Shown here: in pieces, positions 35,126 through 42,785 of the stretch
Layout: the number at the start of each line of letters is the position of its first letter
Numbering within the stretch: position 1 is the stretch's first letter
DNA from: Hyphomicrobiales bacterium
GTDB taxonomy: Bacteria; Pseudomonadota; Alphaproteobacteria; Rhizobiales; Rhizobiaceae
Assembly (NCBI GenBank): GCA_900468535.1
Contig: UBTY01000025.1
Coordinates: forward strand, 1 to 64,000
Direction: 5' to 3'
Length of the DNA stretch: 64,000 bases
Made by a program: the position numbers and the translations under genes
The notes under the pieces: generated by a model
What the model was told of the DNA's origin: nothing
What the model saw: only the letters and a program-made list of their open reading frames with translations
The model's database searches: none

Positions 35126-35965
35126 ATGGCAGATCCAGTATATCCAATGAATTCCGAGAGCTTGTTGACCGATACGGATGCTGCACGTGCCGTGGCGAAG
35201 TCCTATTCGGAGGCTTATCAGCACAACGAGCCATATCCGCATATCTGCATCGACAACTTCCTACCGCCGGATATTCTGGAAAAGGTGCTTGCCGATCTTT
35301 CCTCGCTGCCGGCTGCCGAGAGCAGCTTCGCTCGTGCGCAGGAGAACAAGAAGACGTCGTACCTGCCTGAGCGGCTGCCCAGCTATACGAAGAACCTGTT
35401 CTATGCCCTCAACTCGAGGCCCTTCCTGCTTTTCCTGGAAGACCTCACCGGCATCGAGGGGCTGATCCCCGACCCGTTCTTCTTCGGCGCCGGTATTCAC
35501 GAAGTTGCGAATGGTGGCCATCTCGATATCCATGCCGACTTCAATCTTCACTCGAAAATGAAGCTCGAACGGCGGATCAACGTGCTGATCTATCTCAACA
35601 AGGATTGGCGCGAGGAGTGGGGCGGCTCGTTCGAAGTCTGGGACAAGGAGATGAAGGGCAAGGTGAAGGGTTTCGTACCGCTCTTCAACCGCATGGTCGC
35701 CTTCTCGACAACATCTGAGTCCTTCCATGGCAACCCTACCGTCGTTGCCCAGCCGGACGGGCGCTCGAGATTCTCCATCGCGCTCTACTATTACACGGCG
35801 ACATGGGACGATACGCGCAAGTCACACTCTACGCTTTTCAAGCCGCGCCCGAATTCCAAGGACAAGCGCGACTACGCGGAGCAGCGGCGAGAGCTGCTGA
35901 AGGAAGTCACGCCCCCCATGCTGTTTCGCAAGATCATCGGTCCCCTGACCCGGTTTGGCTTCTGA
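35126..35965 (+). CDS. 2-oxoglutarate/Fe(II)-dependent oxygenase (prolyl-hydroxylase-like)
   Basis: This is a 279-aa soluble oxygenase of the 2OG-Fe(II) group. The iron ligands are His136 and Asp138 in DIHADFN and a distal His201 in SFHGNP. The 2-oxoglutarate Arg is in GRSRFSIALYYY. RRINVLIYLNKDW...GGSFEVWD is the strand segment typical of the P4H-like branch that modifies proteins or sugars. A Lys/Arg-rich C-terminal tail follows. I start at MADPVYPMN (ATG 35126) behind GGAGGG; the frame is open far upstream through the small RNA but that part is not coding. It stands alone. The substrate is unknown. Confidence 0.8.
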   Translation: MADPVYPMNSESLLTDTDAARAVAKSYSEAYQHNEPYPHICIDNFLPPDILEKVLADLSSLPAAESSFARAQENKKTSYLPERLPSYTKNLFYALNSRPFLLFLEDLTGIEGLIPDPFFFGAGIHEVANGGHLDIHADFNLHSKMKLERRINVLIYLNKDWREEWGGSFEVWDKEMKGKVKGFVPLFNRMVAFSTTSESFHGNPTVVAQPDGRSRFSIALYYYTATWDDTRKSHSTLFKPRPNSKDKRDYAEQRRELLKEVTPPMLFRKIIGPLTRFGF

Positions 35966-36058
35966 CACCGGCTGTCGGTGTCGGAATGCCTTAAAATCAG
36001 CGTCGCCCTTGGCGGCGCTGATTTCGGTCTTCTTGCCAGAGCTCACATGTGCGTTGCG

Positions 36059-37882
36059 TTACGTTAGCGCGTTTGGATCGTAGTCCCACGCGTCCGTCAT
36101 TTCGGCATCCACTTCGCATACGACGCCGTCGGGATCATAGACTATTGTCACCTTGCCTCTCAGCTCGGCAGCCAACAAACTTTCGATGAGGCGCGAGCCA
36201 AAGCCGCGCTTTGACGGGGCCACAACAGTCGGGCCGCCAGCCTCTTGCCAGCGCAGGCGCAATCTTGGCGGATCTCCCGCCTCTATCCACCACGAGAGGA
36301 AAACCTGGCCGCTCGGGACCGATAGCGCTCCGTACTTTGCGGCATTCGTCGCCAGCTCATGGAGTGCCAACGAGATCGAGACCACGGCTCTCGGGGCCAC
36401 CTGCAGGTGCGGTCCGGTGATCTTGAAACGCTCCGCTGAATATGGTGACAGCGATTGCTCGACGACGGCCGCGAGAGCTGCGCGTTCCCAGTTGGCATGA
36501 GTCAAAAGGTCGTGGGCGCGCGACATCGACGCCAGACGCTCTTCGAAGGCGTCGACACCCGTACGATAGGCCTCGTCTCTTCCAAAGGTCTGGCGCGCGA
36601 TTGCCATGACGGTCGCCAGCACGTTCTTGACGCGGTGGTTAAGCTCCCCGACCAGCATGGATTGAAGGCGCTCCGCCTCCTTGCGCGCGCTGATATCATG
36701 AGCGATTTTCGACGCGCCGACGATCCTTCCGTAAGCATCATAGATGGGCGATACGCTGAGCAGGACATCGACCTGGCTGCTGTCGCGGCGCCGCCGCTTG
36801 GTTTCATAGGATTCGACCTTGCGCCCAGCGCGGATCTCCCTGATGATCGCGGGCTCTTCGTCGAGACGGTCATCCGGCACGAGCATCAGGACGGAACGGC
36901 CGATCGTCTCGTCGGCTCGGTAGCCATAGAGTTTCTCGGCGCCAATATTCCAGCTGGTAATGTTCATGTTCAGGTCGGTGCTGAGAATGGCGTCATCCGA
37001 CGACGCGATGATGGCAGCCAGCCTGCGTTCGACTTCCTGGGCGCGCTTTCGCTCGGTGATGTCGACGATCACAGCCGTCGCCTGACGGATCTTTCCTGTG
37101 CTGTCCCGCAGGGCCGACACCGAGTTGGACACCCAGACAAGGCTTCCGTCCTTCCGGACATAGCGTTTCTCAATCTCGAAGCTCTGTCCGGTTGCCAGCA
37201 TCTGCTCCAACAGGCGTGCGTTCTCCTCCCAATCCTCCGCCAGGGTCAGATCCTGTATCCGCATCGTCAGCAACTCGGCTTCCGTATAGCCGACGATCTC
37301 TGACAAGCGGCGATTAGCGAGAAGGATGCGTCCCTCGAGATCCAACTGTCCGATGCCGGCTGCGGTTTGCGAAAAGATCGCGCGAAGCTGCTCCTCGCTC
37401 TCGCGCAGCGCCATCTCGGATCTGATCCGCTCGGTCGTTTCATTGACGATACAAAGGACGCCGAGCGGTTTTCCCGTTTCATCGCGAATCGGCGAATAGG
37501 AGATGTCGAAATAGACGGTCTCGGGGTAGCCATGTCGTTCGATGTAGAACGGTCGGTCCTTCGCCGAGACCGTCTCGCCATGGTCGAGAACGCGGCGAAG
37601 CATTGGCTCCAGATCGCTCCACAACTCGCCCCAGTTTTCCCGTGCCGGGCGGCCGAGCGCTTGTGGGTGCTTGCTGCCGATCGTCGGCCGGTAGGCGTCG
37701 TTGTAGAGGGCGATGAAATCCTCCCCCCAGAACATCACGATCTGGGCATCGGCCGACAACATGATGTCGACGGCCACCTTGAGACAATCCGGCCAAGTCT
37801 CTGTCGGGCCCAGGCCGCTTTCAGCCCAGTTGCGGTTGCAGAACGCATCTGCCATCTCGCTTGCCCTGTCGTTATTCGGCAA
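36059..37882 (-). CDS. PAS-domain HWE-family sensor histidine kinase
   Basis: This is a 607-aa cytosolic kinase. It has three PAS-type sensor modules (about residues 20-150, 165-280 and 285-400) and then an HWE kinase core. The phospho-acceptor is in ELNHRVKNVLATVMAIA (His about 413), the N-box is ALHELATNAAKYGAL, and WQE lies in LRLRWQEAGG. The C-terminal KRGFGSRLIES segment is the HWE G-box. The first module has the GPTETWPDCLK opening seen in many rhizobial light or redox sensors. No transmembrane segment and no response regulator gene is nearby, so it is an orphan kinase, perhaps feeding the general stress response (inference). Confidence 0.88.
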   Translation of the reverse strand: MPNNDRASEMADAFCNRNWAESGLGPTETWPDCLKVAVDIMLSADAQIVMFWGEDFIALYNDAYRPTIGSKHPQALGRPARENWGELWSDLEPMLRRVLDHGETVSAKDRPFYIERHGYPETVYFDISYSPIRDETGKPLGVLCIVNETTERIRSEMALRESEEQLRAIFSQTAAGIGQLDLEGRILLANRRLSEIVGYTEAELLTMRIQDLTLAEDWEENARLLEQMLATGQSFEIEKRYVRKDGSLVWVSNSVSALRDSTGKIRQATAVIVDITERKRAQEVERRLAAIIASSDDAILSTDLNMNITSWNIGAEKLYGYRADETIGRSVLMLVPDDRLDEEPAIIREIRAGRKVESYETKRRRRDSSQVDVLLSVSPIYDAYGRIVGASKIAHDISARKEAERLQSMLVGELNHRVKNVLATVMAIARQTFGRDEAYRTGVDAFEERLASMSRAHDLLTHANWERAALAAVVEQSLSPYSAERFKITGPHLQVAPRAVVSISLALHELATNAAKYGALSVPSGQVFLSWWIEAGDPPRLRLRWQEAGGPTVVAPSKRGFGSRLIESLLAAELRGKVTIVYDPDGVVCEVDAEMTDAWDYDPNALT

Positions 37883-38085
37883 AGAGGCCGCCCTCCCGTA
37901 ATTGTCCTTGGCAATTCAACGGTCTGAAGGCTTTTCGTCAATAGCAATCTTCGGGGAAAACGGCGCGCGCTAGGTCGACCGGCCGAGTTGTTTTCGACAT
38001 GATGAATCCCGAGACAACCATGGGTCATCCGAGATGGAACCGGCGCCGCCTAACGGAACGGCGCAGGCTGTTGCACAAAGCGGGT

Positions 38086-39123
38086 CTAATGCGGAGCCAC
38101 GACGGCGCTTGCCAGTCGTTGCAGGTTGAGAAGACCAATCGGTTGGCCGCTTTGGTCGGTGACTGCCACGTCGACCGCCGGTGTCTTGGCAAGGACGCGG
38201 ATCGCTTCCTCGATAGTCGTTCCGCACGCCACGGTTGTTCCGTTCATCTGGAAGCCCGGCGTCAGCGGCGCCATGACGGCGTCGACGTGGATCACGCGAC
38301 CGCGGTTTACCTCGCGAACGAAATTGGCGATGTACTCGTCCGCAGGGCGAAGCACGATGTCCTGGCTCGTGCCCTGCTGAATGATCTCGCCGTCGCGAAG
38401 AATGGCGATCTGGTCGCCCAGCCGAAGCGCCTCGTCGAGGTCGTGAGTAATGAAGACGATGGTCTTCTTGATCTCCTTCTGAAGATCAAGAAGCACCGTT
38501 TGCATGTCCATGCGGATCAGCGGATCAAGCGCCGAGTAGGCCTCGTCCATCAGAAGCACGGGGGCGTCGTTGGATAGCGCGCGCGCCAGGCCGACGCGCT
38601 GCTGCATGCCGCCGGACAGCTGGTTCGGGTACTTCTTTTCAAAGCCCTTGAGGCCGACCCGTTCGATCCAGCTCATCGCGATGTCGATGCTCTTTGACCT
38701 CGGTATGCCTTGAACCTCGAGGCCGTAGATGGTGTTGTCGAGGACGTTGCGATGCGGCAGCAGTGCGAACTTCTGAAACACCATCGCTGTCTGATGGCGG
38801 CGGAAGGTGCGAAGCTCCGTCGGGTTCATCTTGACCACATCCTCACCGCCCACGAGCACTTCGCCGGCGGTCGGATCGATCAGCCTGTTGATGTGGCGGA
38901 TCAGGGTCGATTTGCCGGAACCCGAAAGGCCCATGATGACCTGGATGCAGCCGGCGGGCATGTCGATATTGATGTTCTTCAGGCCGAGGATAAGCCCTGC
39001 CTTGGCGTTCAGCTCGGCCTTCGTCATGCCGTTCTTGACCGCCTCCACATAGGCTTGGGCATTCGGGCCGAAGATCTTGTAGAGATTGCGAACTCTGATG
39101 CCGTCGAATGCCGGATTAGCCAT
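38086..39123 (-). CDS. choV: Choline ABC transporter ATP-binding protein ChoV
   Basis: This is a 345-aa ATPase of the glycine-betaine/choline (OTCN) class. Walker A is GLSGSGKST, the signature LSGGMQQRVGLARAL, Walker B VLLMDEAYSALDPL, and the switch FITHDLDEAL. A C-terminal CBS-like regulatory region (ADEYIANFVREVNRGRVI onward) is present. The N-terminal segment VRNLYKIFGPNAQAYVEAVK is typical of ProV/ChoV. The start ATG 39121-39123 overlaps the end of choW by 8 bases; an upstream extension is Ser/Arg-rich and not coding. It drives choline import with ChoW and ChoX. Confidence 0.92.
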   Translation of the reverse strand: MANPAFDGIRVRNLYKIFGPNAQAYVEAVKNGMTKAELNAKAGLILGLKNINIDMPAGCIQVIMGLSGSGKSTLIRHINRLIDPTAGEVLVGGEDVVKMNPTELRTFRRHQTAMVFQKFALLPHRNVLDNTIYGLEVQGIPRSKSIDIAMSWIERVGLKGFEKKYPNQLSGGMQQRVGLARALSNDAPVLLMDEAYSALDPLIRMDMQTVLLDLQKEIKKTIVFITHDLDEALRLGDQIAILRDGEIIQQGTSQDIVLRPADEYIANFVREVNRGRVIHVDAVMAPLTPGFQMNGTTVACGTTIEEAIRVLAKTPAVDVAVTDQSGQPIGLLNLQRLASAVVAPH

Positions 39124-40003
39124 GAACGATCTCCCGATGTTTCTGGAGTCGCTGTCCGTATGCCTGGCTGACCCGATCGAAGATGATGGCAATGCCGACG
39201 ATGGCAAGCCCGTTGAATATTCCGAGCGTGAAGTACTGGTTGGCGATTGCCTTGAGCACGGGCTGGCCAAGGCCCTGAACACCGATCATCGAGGCCACGA
39301 CGACCATCGCCAACGCCATCATGATCGTCTGGTTGATGCCAGCCATGATCGTCGGAAGCGCCAGCGGCAGCTGCACATTCTTCAGCTTCTGCCAGTTCGA
39401 GGAGCCGAATGCATCGGCGGCTTCCAGAACGTCCTTGTCGACCAGCCGGATCCCCAGGTTGGTCAGGCGGATCATCGGTGGGATGGCGTAGATGACCACC
39501 GCGATCAAGCCGGGGACTTTACCGATGCCGAGCAGCATGACGACGGGGATCAAGTAGACAAAGCTCGGCATCGTCTGCATCACGTCGAGCAGCGGATTGA
39601 CGATGCGCTGGAACCGATCCGAGCGGGACATCAGAATGCCGATCGGGATGCCGATGGCAATCGACAGGATCGTACAGACGAAGATCATGGAGATCGTCCG
39701 CATGGTATCGTCCCACATGTCGAAGTAGCCGATTGCCAGCAGCGTGAAAAGACAGCCGAGGACGACCTTGACGCTTCGGCTCGCGGCCCAAGCAATGGCC
39801 ATGATGATCAGCGTGATAATCGGCCAGGGCGTTTGCGTCATGAAACGTTCCGACGCGATGAGAAACTTCTGCAGCGGCGAAAAGAAGGCTTCGATGCCAT
39901 CGCCGTAAGTGCGCGTGAAAGCGCGAAAACCATCATCAATGGCCTTCTTGAGATTCCGAAGGGAATCGTCGTCCATGTGCGGGAATTTGTATAGCCATTC
40001 CAT
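39116..40003 (-). CDS. choW: Choline ABC transporter permease ChoW
   Basis: This is a 295-aa permease with about six transmembrane helices of the ProW/OpuAB family. The coupling segment is EAADAFGSSNWQKLKNVQLPLA, preceded by PLLDVMQTMPSFVYLIPVVM, a signature of glycine-betaine/choline permeases. An N-terminal cytosolic stretch (KAIDDGFRAFTRTYGDGIEA) precedes helix 1. It is followed by choV with an 8-base overlap. Confidence 0.92.
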   Translation of the reverse strand: MEWLYKFPHMDDDSLRNLKKAIDDGFRAFTRTYGDGIEAFFSPLQKFLIASERFMTQTPWPIITLIIMAIAWAASRSVKVVLGCLFTLLAIGYFDMWDDTMRTISMIFVCTILSIAIGIPIGILMSRSDRFQRIVNPLLDVMQTMPSFVYLIPVVMLLGIGKVPGLIAVVIYAIPPMIRLTNLGIRLVDKDVLEAADAFGSSNWQKLKNVQLPLALPTIMAGINQTIMMALAMVVVASMIGVQGLGQPVLKAIANQYFTLGIFNGLAIVGIAIIFDRVSQAYGQRLQKHREIVHG

Positions 40004-40101
40004 CCGGTTCCCCTTTATTTTTATAAGAAGCCGAGATCGTGCGATTATATATCTTTTCGGCGATCAGTGCGGCGCGTTTTCACGCGCCGCCACCGCTTCG
40101 A

Positions 40102-41103
40102 TCAGAGCGAAGCCTTGATCTTTTCCGCAGCCGCCGGGGAGACCCACTTCGACCAGACGTCGGCGCTCTCCTTGAGGAAGTGCTTTGCACCTTCCTCGCC
40201 GCTCGCCTGGTTTTCCGTCATCCAGGCCATCAGCTTGTTGACGGTTTCGTTGCTCCAGGAACGATTGTTGAGATAGCCCATGACGTCAGGACCGGCCTTC
40301 TCGGAAAACGGCTTCGCGACAAGGGTCACGACGTGGTCAACAGGCCAGGCATTCGGCTTCGGATCCGGGCAATCGGCAACCGTGTTGCAGCGCTTCCATT
40401 CGGCAGCGTCCGCCGGAACGCCGGCTTCGAGCTTCACCATCTCGTACTTGCCGAGCAGAGCGGTCGGGGACCAGTAGTAACCGACCCATCCCTTCTTGCG
40501 TTCATAGGCTTTGGCAACAGAGCCATCGAGACCAGCCGCCGAGCCCGTGTCGACGAGCGTGAAGCCGGCCTTCTCCGCGTCGAACGCCTTGTAAAGCTGC
40601 GCCGTTACGACCGTGCCGCCCCAGCCCTGCGGGCCGTTGTAGATCGCGCCCTTGCTGGAATCTTCCGGATCCGGGAACAGTTCAGGGTGCTTCAGGACGT
40701 CACCAATCGACTTGATGTCGGGATGTTCGTCGGCAACGTATTTCGGAATCCACCAGCCCTGAACGCCGCCATCCGGAAGGGCGGTAGCAGCCTGGACGAG
40801 CTTGCCCTCATCGACGCCGCGCTTGACCACATCGGGAAGAAGATCGACCCAGGCCTCAGGCGCGATGTCGGGCTGGCCCTTTTCCGCCATGGAGGTGATG
40901 GTCGGAACGGTATCGCCAACGGTGATCTCAGCCTGGCAGCCATAGCCTTCGTTGAGGATGATTTTGTCGATGTTGGAGAGAACTTCCGCACTCTGCCAGT
41001 TCATGCTGGCGATGGTGACGGTGCCGCATTCGGCGGCGTTGGCAACGGAGATGCCTCCCAGTAGGCTGAACATGAGGCATGTGGATGCAAGCAACTTATT
41101 CAT
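40102..41103 (-). CDS. choX: Periplasmic choline-binding protein ChoX
   Basis: This is a 333-aa receptor. The signal peptide covers about residues 1-22 (SVANAAE). The mature protein carries ChoX/ProX features: VTIASMNWQSAEV at the start, GWWIPKYVADEHP, GWVGYYWSPTALLGKYEM with aromatic residues that cage the trimethylammonium group, and Cys pairs. The start ATG 41101-41103 has AGGGAACC upstream; about 36 further open codons are not coding. It is first of choX-choW-choV, which supply choline for glycine betaine (osmoprotectant) or carbon use. Betaine synthesis genes are not in the window. Confidence 0.92.
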   Translation of the reverse strand: MNKLLASTCLMFSLLGGISVANAAECGTVTIASMNWQSAEVLSNIDKIILNEGYGCQAEITVGDTVPTITSMAEKGQPDIAPEAWVDLLPDVVKRGVDEGKLVQAATALPDGGVQGWWIPKYVADEHPDIKSIGDVLKHPELFPDPEDSSKGAIYNGPQGWGGTVVTAQLYKAFDAEKAGFTLVDTGSAAGLDGSVAKAYERKKGWVGYYWSPTALLGKYEMVKLEAGVPADAAEWKRCNTVADCPDPKPNAWPVDHVVTLVAKPFSEKAGPDVMGYLNNRSWSNETVNKLMAWMTENQASGEEGAKHFLKESADVWSKWVSPAAAEKIKASL

Positions 41104-41548
41104 TCTGGTTCCCTTTTTCTTAGCGGCGAGATTTCCGGGAGCCCACATGCCGCGTCTGCGGGCTCCGATCAGCATCAGGTTCTCCCACTCATCCTGATTG
41201 TTTTCTCCCACGCGAACCGTCGGCTAATCGCAAACCGCGCCGCAGTTTTTCGTTATTTTCTACTGCCTCGATAGCAGCTGCTACGGAGCCCGGGTATTCA
41301 AGTAACGACTTAACCATGCCTATGGGGGACTGTCTCGCTTTTTCCCGCATGCAAGAGCAAACGATCCGTGAGCCCTCTTTGAAGAATTTGATCGTCAGCG
41401 TCAGTCGTTATGCATTCCCCGCATAGGTGGCGTGACGACTTGCTGCTGTTAGACGGAGGGGATTGCGCCTATATGAGCGTCATCGAAGCAAACAAAGCGC
41501 CAAGGACTGGCAGCTGAGCTTCGAAAGCCCACGGAAAGGGGATTTATC
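41104..41548. other. Divergent intergenic region between choX and the DUF1127 gene
   Basis: There are 445 bases without a gene. A perfect 12-base palindrome TAGCAGCTGCTA lies at 41272-41283 and could be an operator for choXWV. Just before the DUF1127 gene there is a CTATAT (about 41470) that could be its -10 element, but no matching -35 is clear. Confidence 0.35.
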
Positions 41549-41695
41549 ATGAACGTAGCACGCTCTTTCAACAATTGGCGCAAGTATCGTCAGACGGTCT
41601 CCGAGCTGGGCCGCATGACCACGCGCGAACTTCACGATCTTGGTATCGCACGCGCTGACATCCCCAGCGTTGCTCGGGCTGCTATCGCCCGCTAA
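41549..41695 (+). CDS. DUF1127 small protein
   Basis: This is a 48-aa basic protein. It has the DUF1127 pattern: an N-terminal amphipathic helix (ARSFNNWRKYRQTVSEL), then MTTRELHDLGIARADIP and a short tail. GRMTTRELHDLGI is the family signature. DUF1127 proteins such as Rhodobacter CcaF1 bind RNA and affect small-RNA maturation. The start ATG 41549 follows AAAGGGGA. A Rho-independent terminator lies 31 bases after the stop, and small RNA B begins about 93 bases beyond that. The pairing with a CCUCC-loop RNA matches the CcaF1-CcsR arrangement and supports a functional link (inference). Confidence 0.9.
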   Translation: MNVARSFNNWRKYRQTVSELGRMTTRELHDLGIARADIPSVARAAIAR

Positions 41696-41725
41696 GTTCG
41701 GCTGGACCTTATCGGCTCCGCTGTC

Positions 41726-41752
41726 GGCGTCCGCAATGCGGGCGCCTTTTTT
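41726..41752 (+). terminator. Rho-independent terminator of the DUF1127 gene
   Basis: A 9-bp stem GGCGTCCGC/GCGGGCGCC with an AAT loop is followed by TTTTTT. It separates the DUF1127 mRNA from small RNA B, which therefore needs its own promoter or read-through. Confidence 0.85.
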
Positions 41753-41776
41753 GTTTCCTACGAGCATCCCGGCAAT

Positions 41777-41838
41777 CGCATAGCGCATGGCTGCCTTGCA
41801 AATTTCTGCCTACGAATTGAGCGATGATCGTGTATAGT
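41777..41838 (+). promoter_or_regulatory. Promoter region of small RNA B
   Basis: The block CGCATAGCGCATGGCTGCCT-TGCA (41777-41800) is 22/24 identical to the one before small RNA A. A -10-like TATAGT lies at 41833-41838, the same distance from the block as in locus A. Transcription would start near 41845. The shared architecture implies common regulation of both RNAs. Confidence 0.55.
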
Positions 41839-41844
41839 CAAAAG

Positions 41845-41999
41845 CATCGAAGCGATGCACCTCCTCCCGCGTCGCTTTGCTCTGCAAGAGACCTACTCCT
41901 CCTCCCAAGGTCTTTTGCTGAACAGCAACCTCCTCCTCCCGTTGCTGTTCGACCATTCAAGGAAAGCCTGCCGCACCTCCTCCCGCGGCAGGCTTTTTT
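41845..41999 (+). ncRNA. Small RNA B with four CCUCCUCCC-type hairpin loops (alpha-r14/cuckoo-like)
   Basis: Four consecutive stem-loops each show a CCTCCTCCC or CTCCTCCTCCC motif in the loop: AAGCGA/TCGCTT (about 41850-41880), CAAGAGACCT/AGGTCTTTTG (about 41885-41918), GAACAGCAAC/GTTGCTGTTC (about 41922-41950), and a terminator hairpin AAGCCTGCCGC/GCGGCAGGCTT followed by TTTT. All four loops are intact here, unlike locus A. The terminator stem is identical to that of small RNA A. The loops are complementary to ribosome-binding sites, so the RNA should repress translation of GGAGG-type mRNAs. It follows the DUF1127 gene. Confidence 0.82.
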
Positions 42000-42043
42000 G
42001 CTTTTGGGGTCCGGCCTGATCATCAATGGCTAGCGGCATCACG

Positions 42044-42328
42044 TCAGTGTGGATTGCGGATCGCGCCCCTACAGATCAATCGGTTGTGAACATAGGCGGG
42101 TCCAACGACGGCGGCGGCCACGTCCACCGCTAGCTCGTCGTCGCCGCGGCAGCGCACGAAGCCTTCCAGAACAACGAAATCACCCAGGATCGAGACGATG
42201 ATCTGAGTGCTATCGAATTCGGCCGCCGCCTCTAGGGCGCTACGCACCGCAGCCCTGGTCGCCGCCGAGCAGTGGCCCGCTTCGGCGCTGTTTCTGGATT
42301 GTTCGTAACCATCGAAACGCATTACCAT
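42044..42328 (-). CDS. Small BON-like domain protein
   Basis: This is a 94-aa protein. Its second half has the alpha-beta pattern of a BON domain: an ALEAAAEFDSTQIIVSILGD strand-turn, FVVLEGFVRCRGDDELA, then a VDVAAAVVGPAYVHNRLICR helix-strand. BON domains bind phospholipid or other envelope ligands, but no signal peptide is visible here. Two Cys are present. The start (ATG 42326-42328) has a strong GAGGAGG ribosome site, the exact complement of the loop motif in the neighbouring small RNAs, so it could be one of their targets. Confidence 0.65.
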   Translation of the reverse strand: MVMRFDGYEQSRNSAEAGHCSAATRAAVRSALEAAAEFDSTQIIVSILGDFVVLEGFVRCRGDDELAVDVAAAVVGPAYVHNRLICRGAIRNPH

Positions 42329-42785
42329 CTTTGCCTCCTCGTTGCGTACGGCGTTGCCGGATGGTGCTTGTCGGCGCCTTCGGGCTTCGCGACTGTCTGA
42401 TGCATCAATGCGCAGGCAGCGCTTTCGATCCATCCGACCATTGTCATCAGAGAGATCCCGTTCACGCTCCTCTGCGGAACGGCCTGCAATAGGGGCCGCC
42501 AGCGGCCCAAGAGGCGGATCTTAGTCGTGTTGGCGGGGCGCCGAAATTAACTTTGACATGGCGTACGCGTTTCTCATGCGGCCACGAGAGAAACCACCAC
42601 GCGGATTGGAGAAAAAGGCTCGCCGAAACGGCGAGCCAAGCAATGTAGCGGTTGTTGGGGAACCGTCGCAGAGAGCCGACGGAGCACATCCGTACGGCTT
42701 CCGCATCTAAAGAATGCTGCCGTGATGTCCATGGGCGGGCGGGGGCCTTCTTTGGGTACAAAGCTGTCCCCCCGCCTAGGCGGCG
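42329..42785. other. Gene-free stretch between BON-like gene and LLM oxidoreductase gene
   Basis: In 457 bases I see no supported gene. It holds the terminator at 42612-42637 and a palindrome CCGCCTAGGCGG (42772-42783) directly after the oxidoreductase stop. The remainder is unremarkable and includes the leader of the BON-like gene. Confidence 0.45.
42612..42637 (-). terminator. Rho-independent terminator on the minus strand
   Basis: A perfect 9-bp stem GGCTCGCCG/CGGCGAGCC with a 3-base loop is followed on the minus strand by TTTTT. It would end the transcript of the minus-strand LLM oxidoreductase gene, about 150 bases after its stop codon. Confidence 0.8.

Noticed and set aside
34741-41999. 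CRISPR array suggested by repeated CCTCCTCCC units
   Set aside because: Units are hairpin loops with differing stems, not direct repeats with unique spacers, and no cas genes are present.
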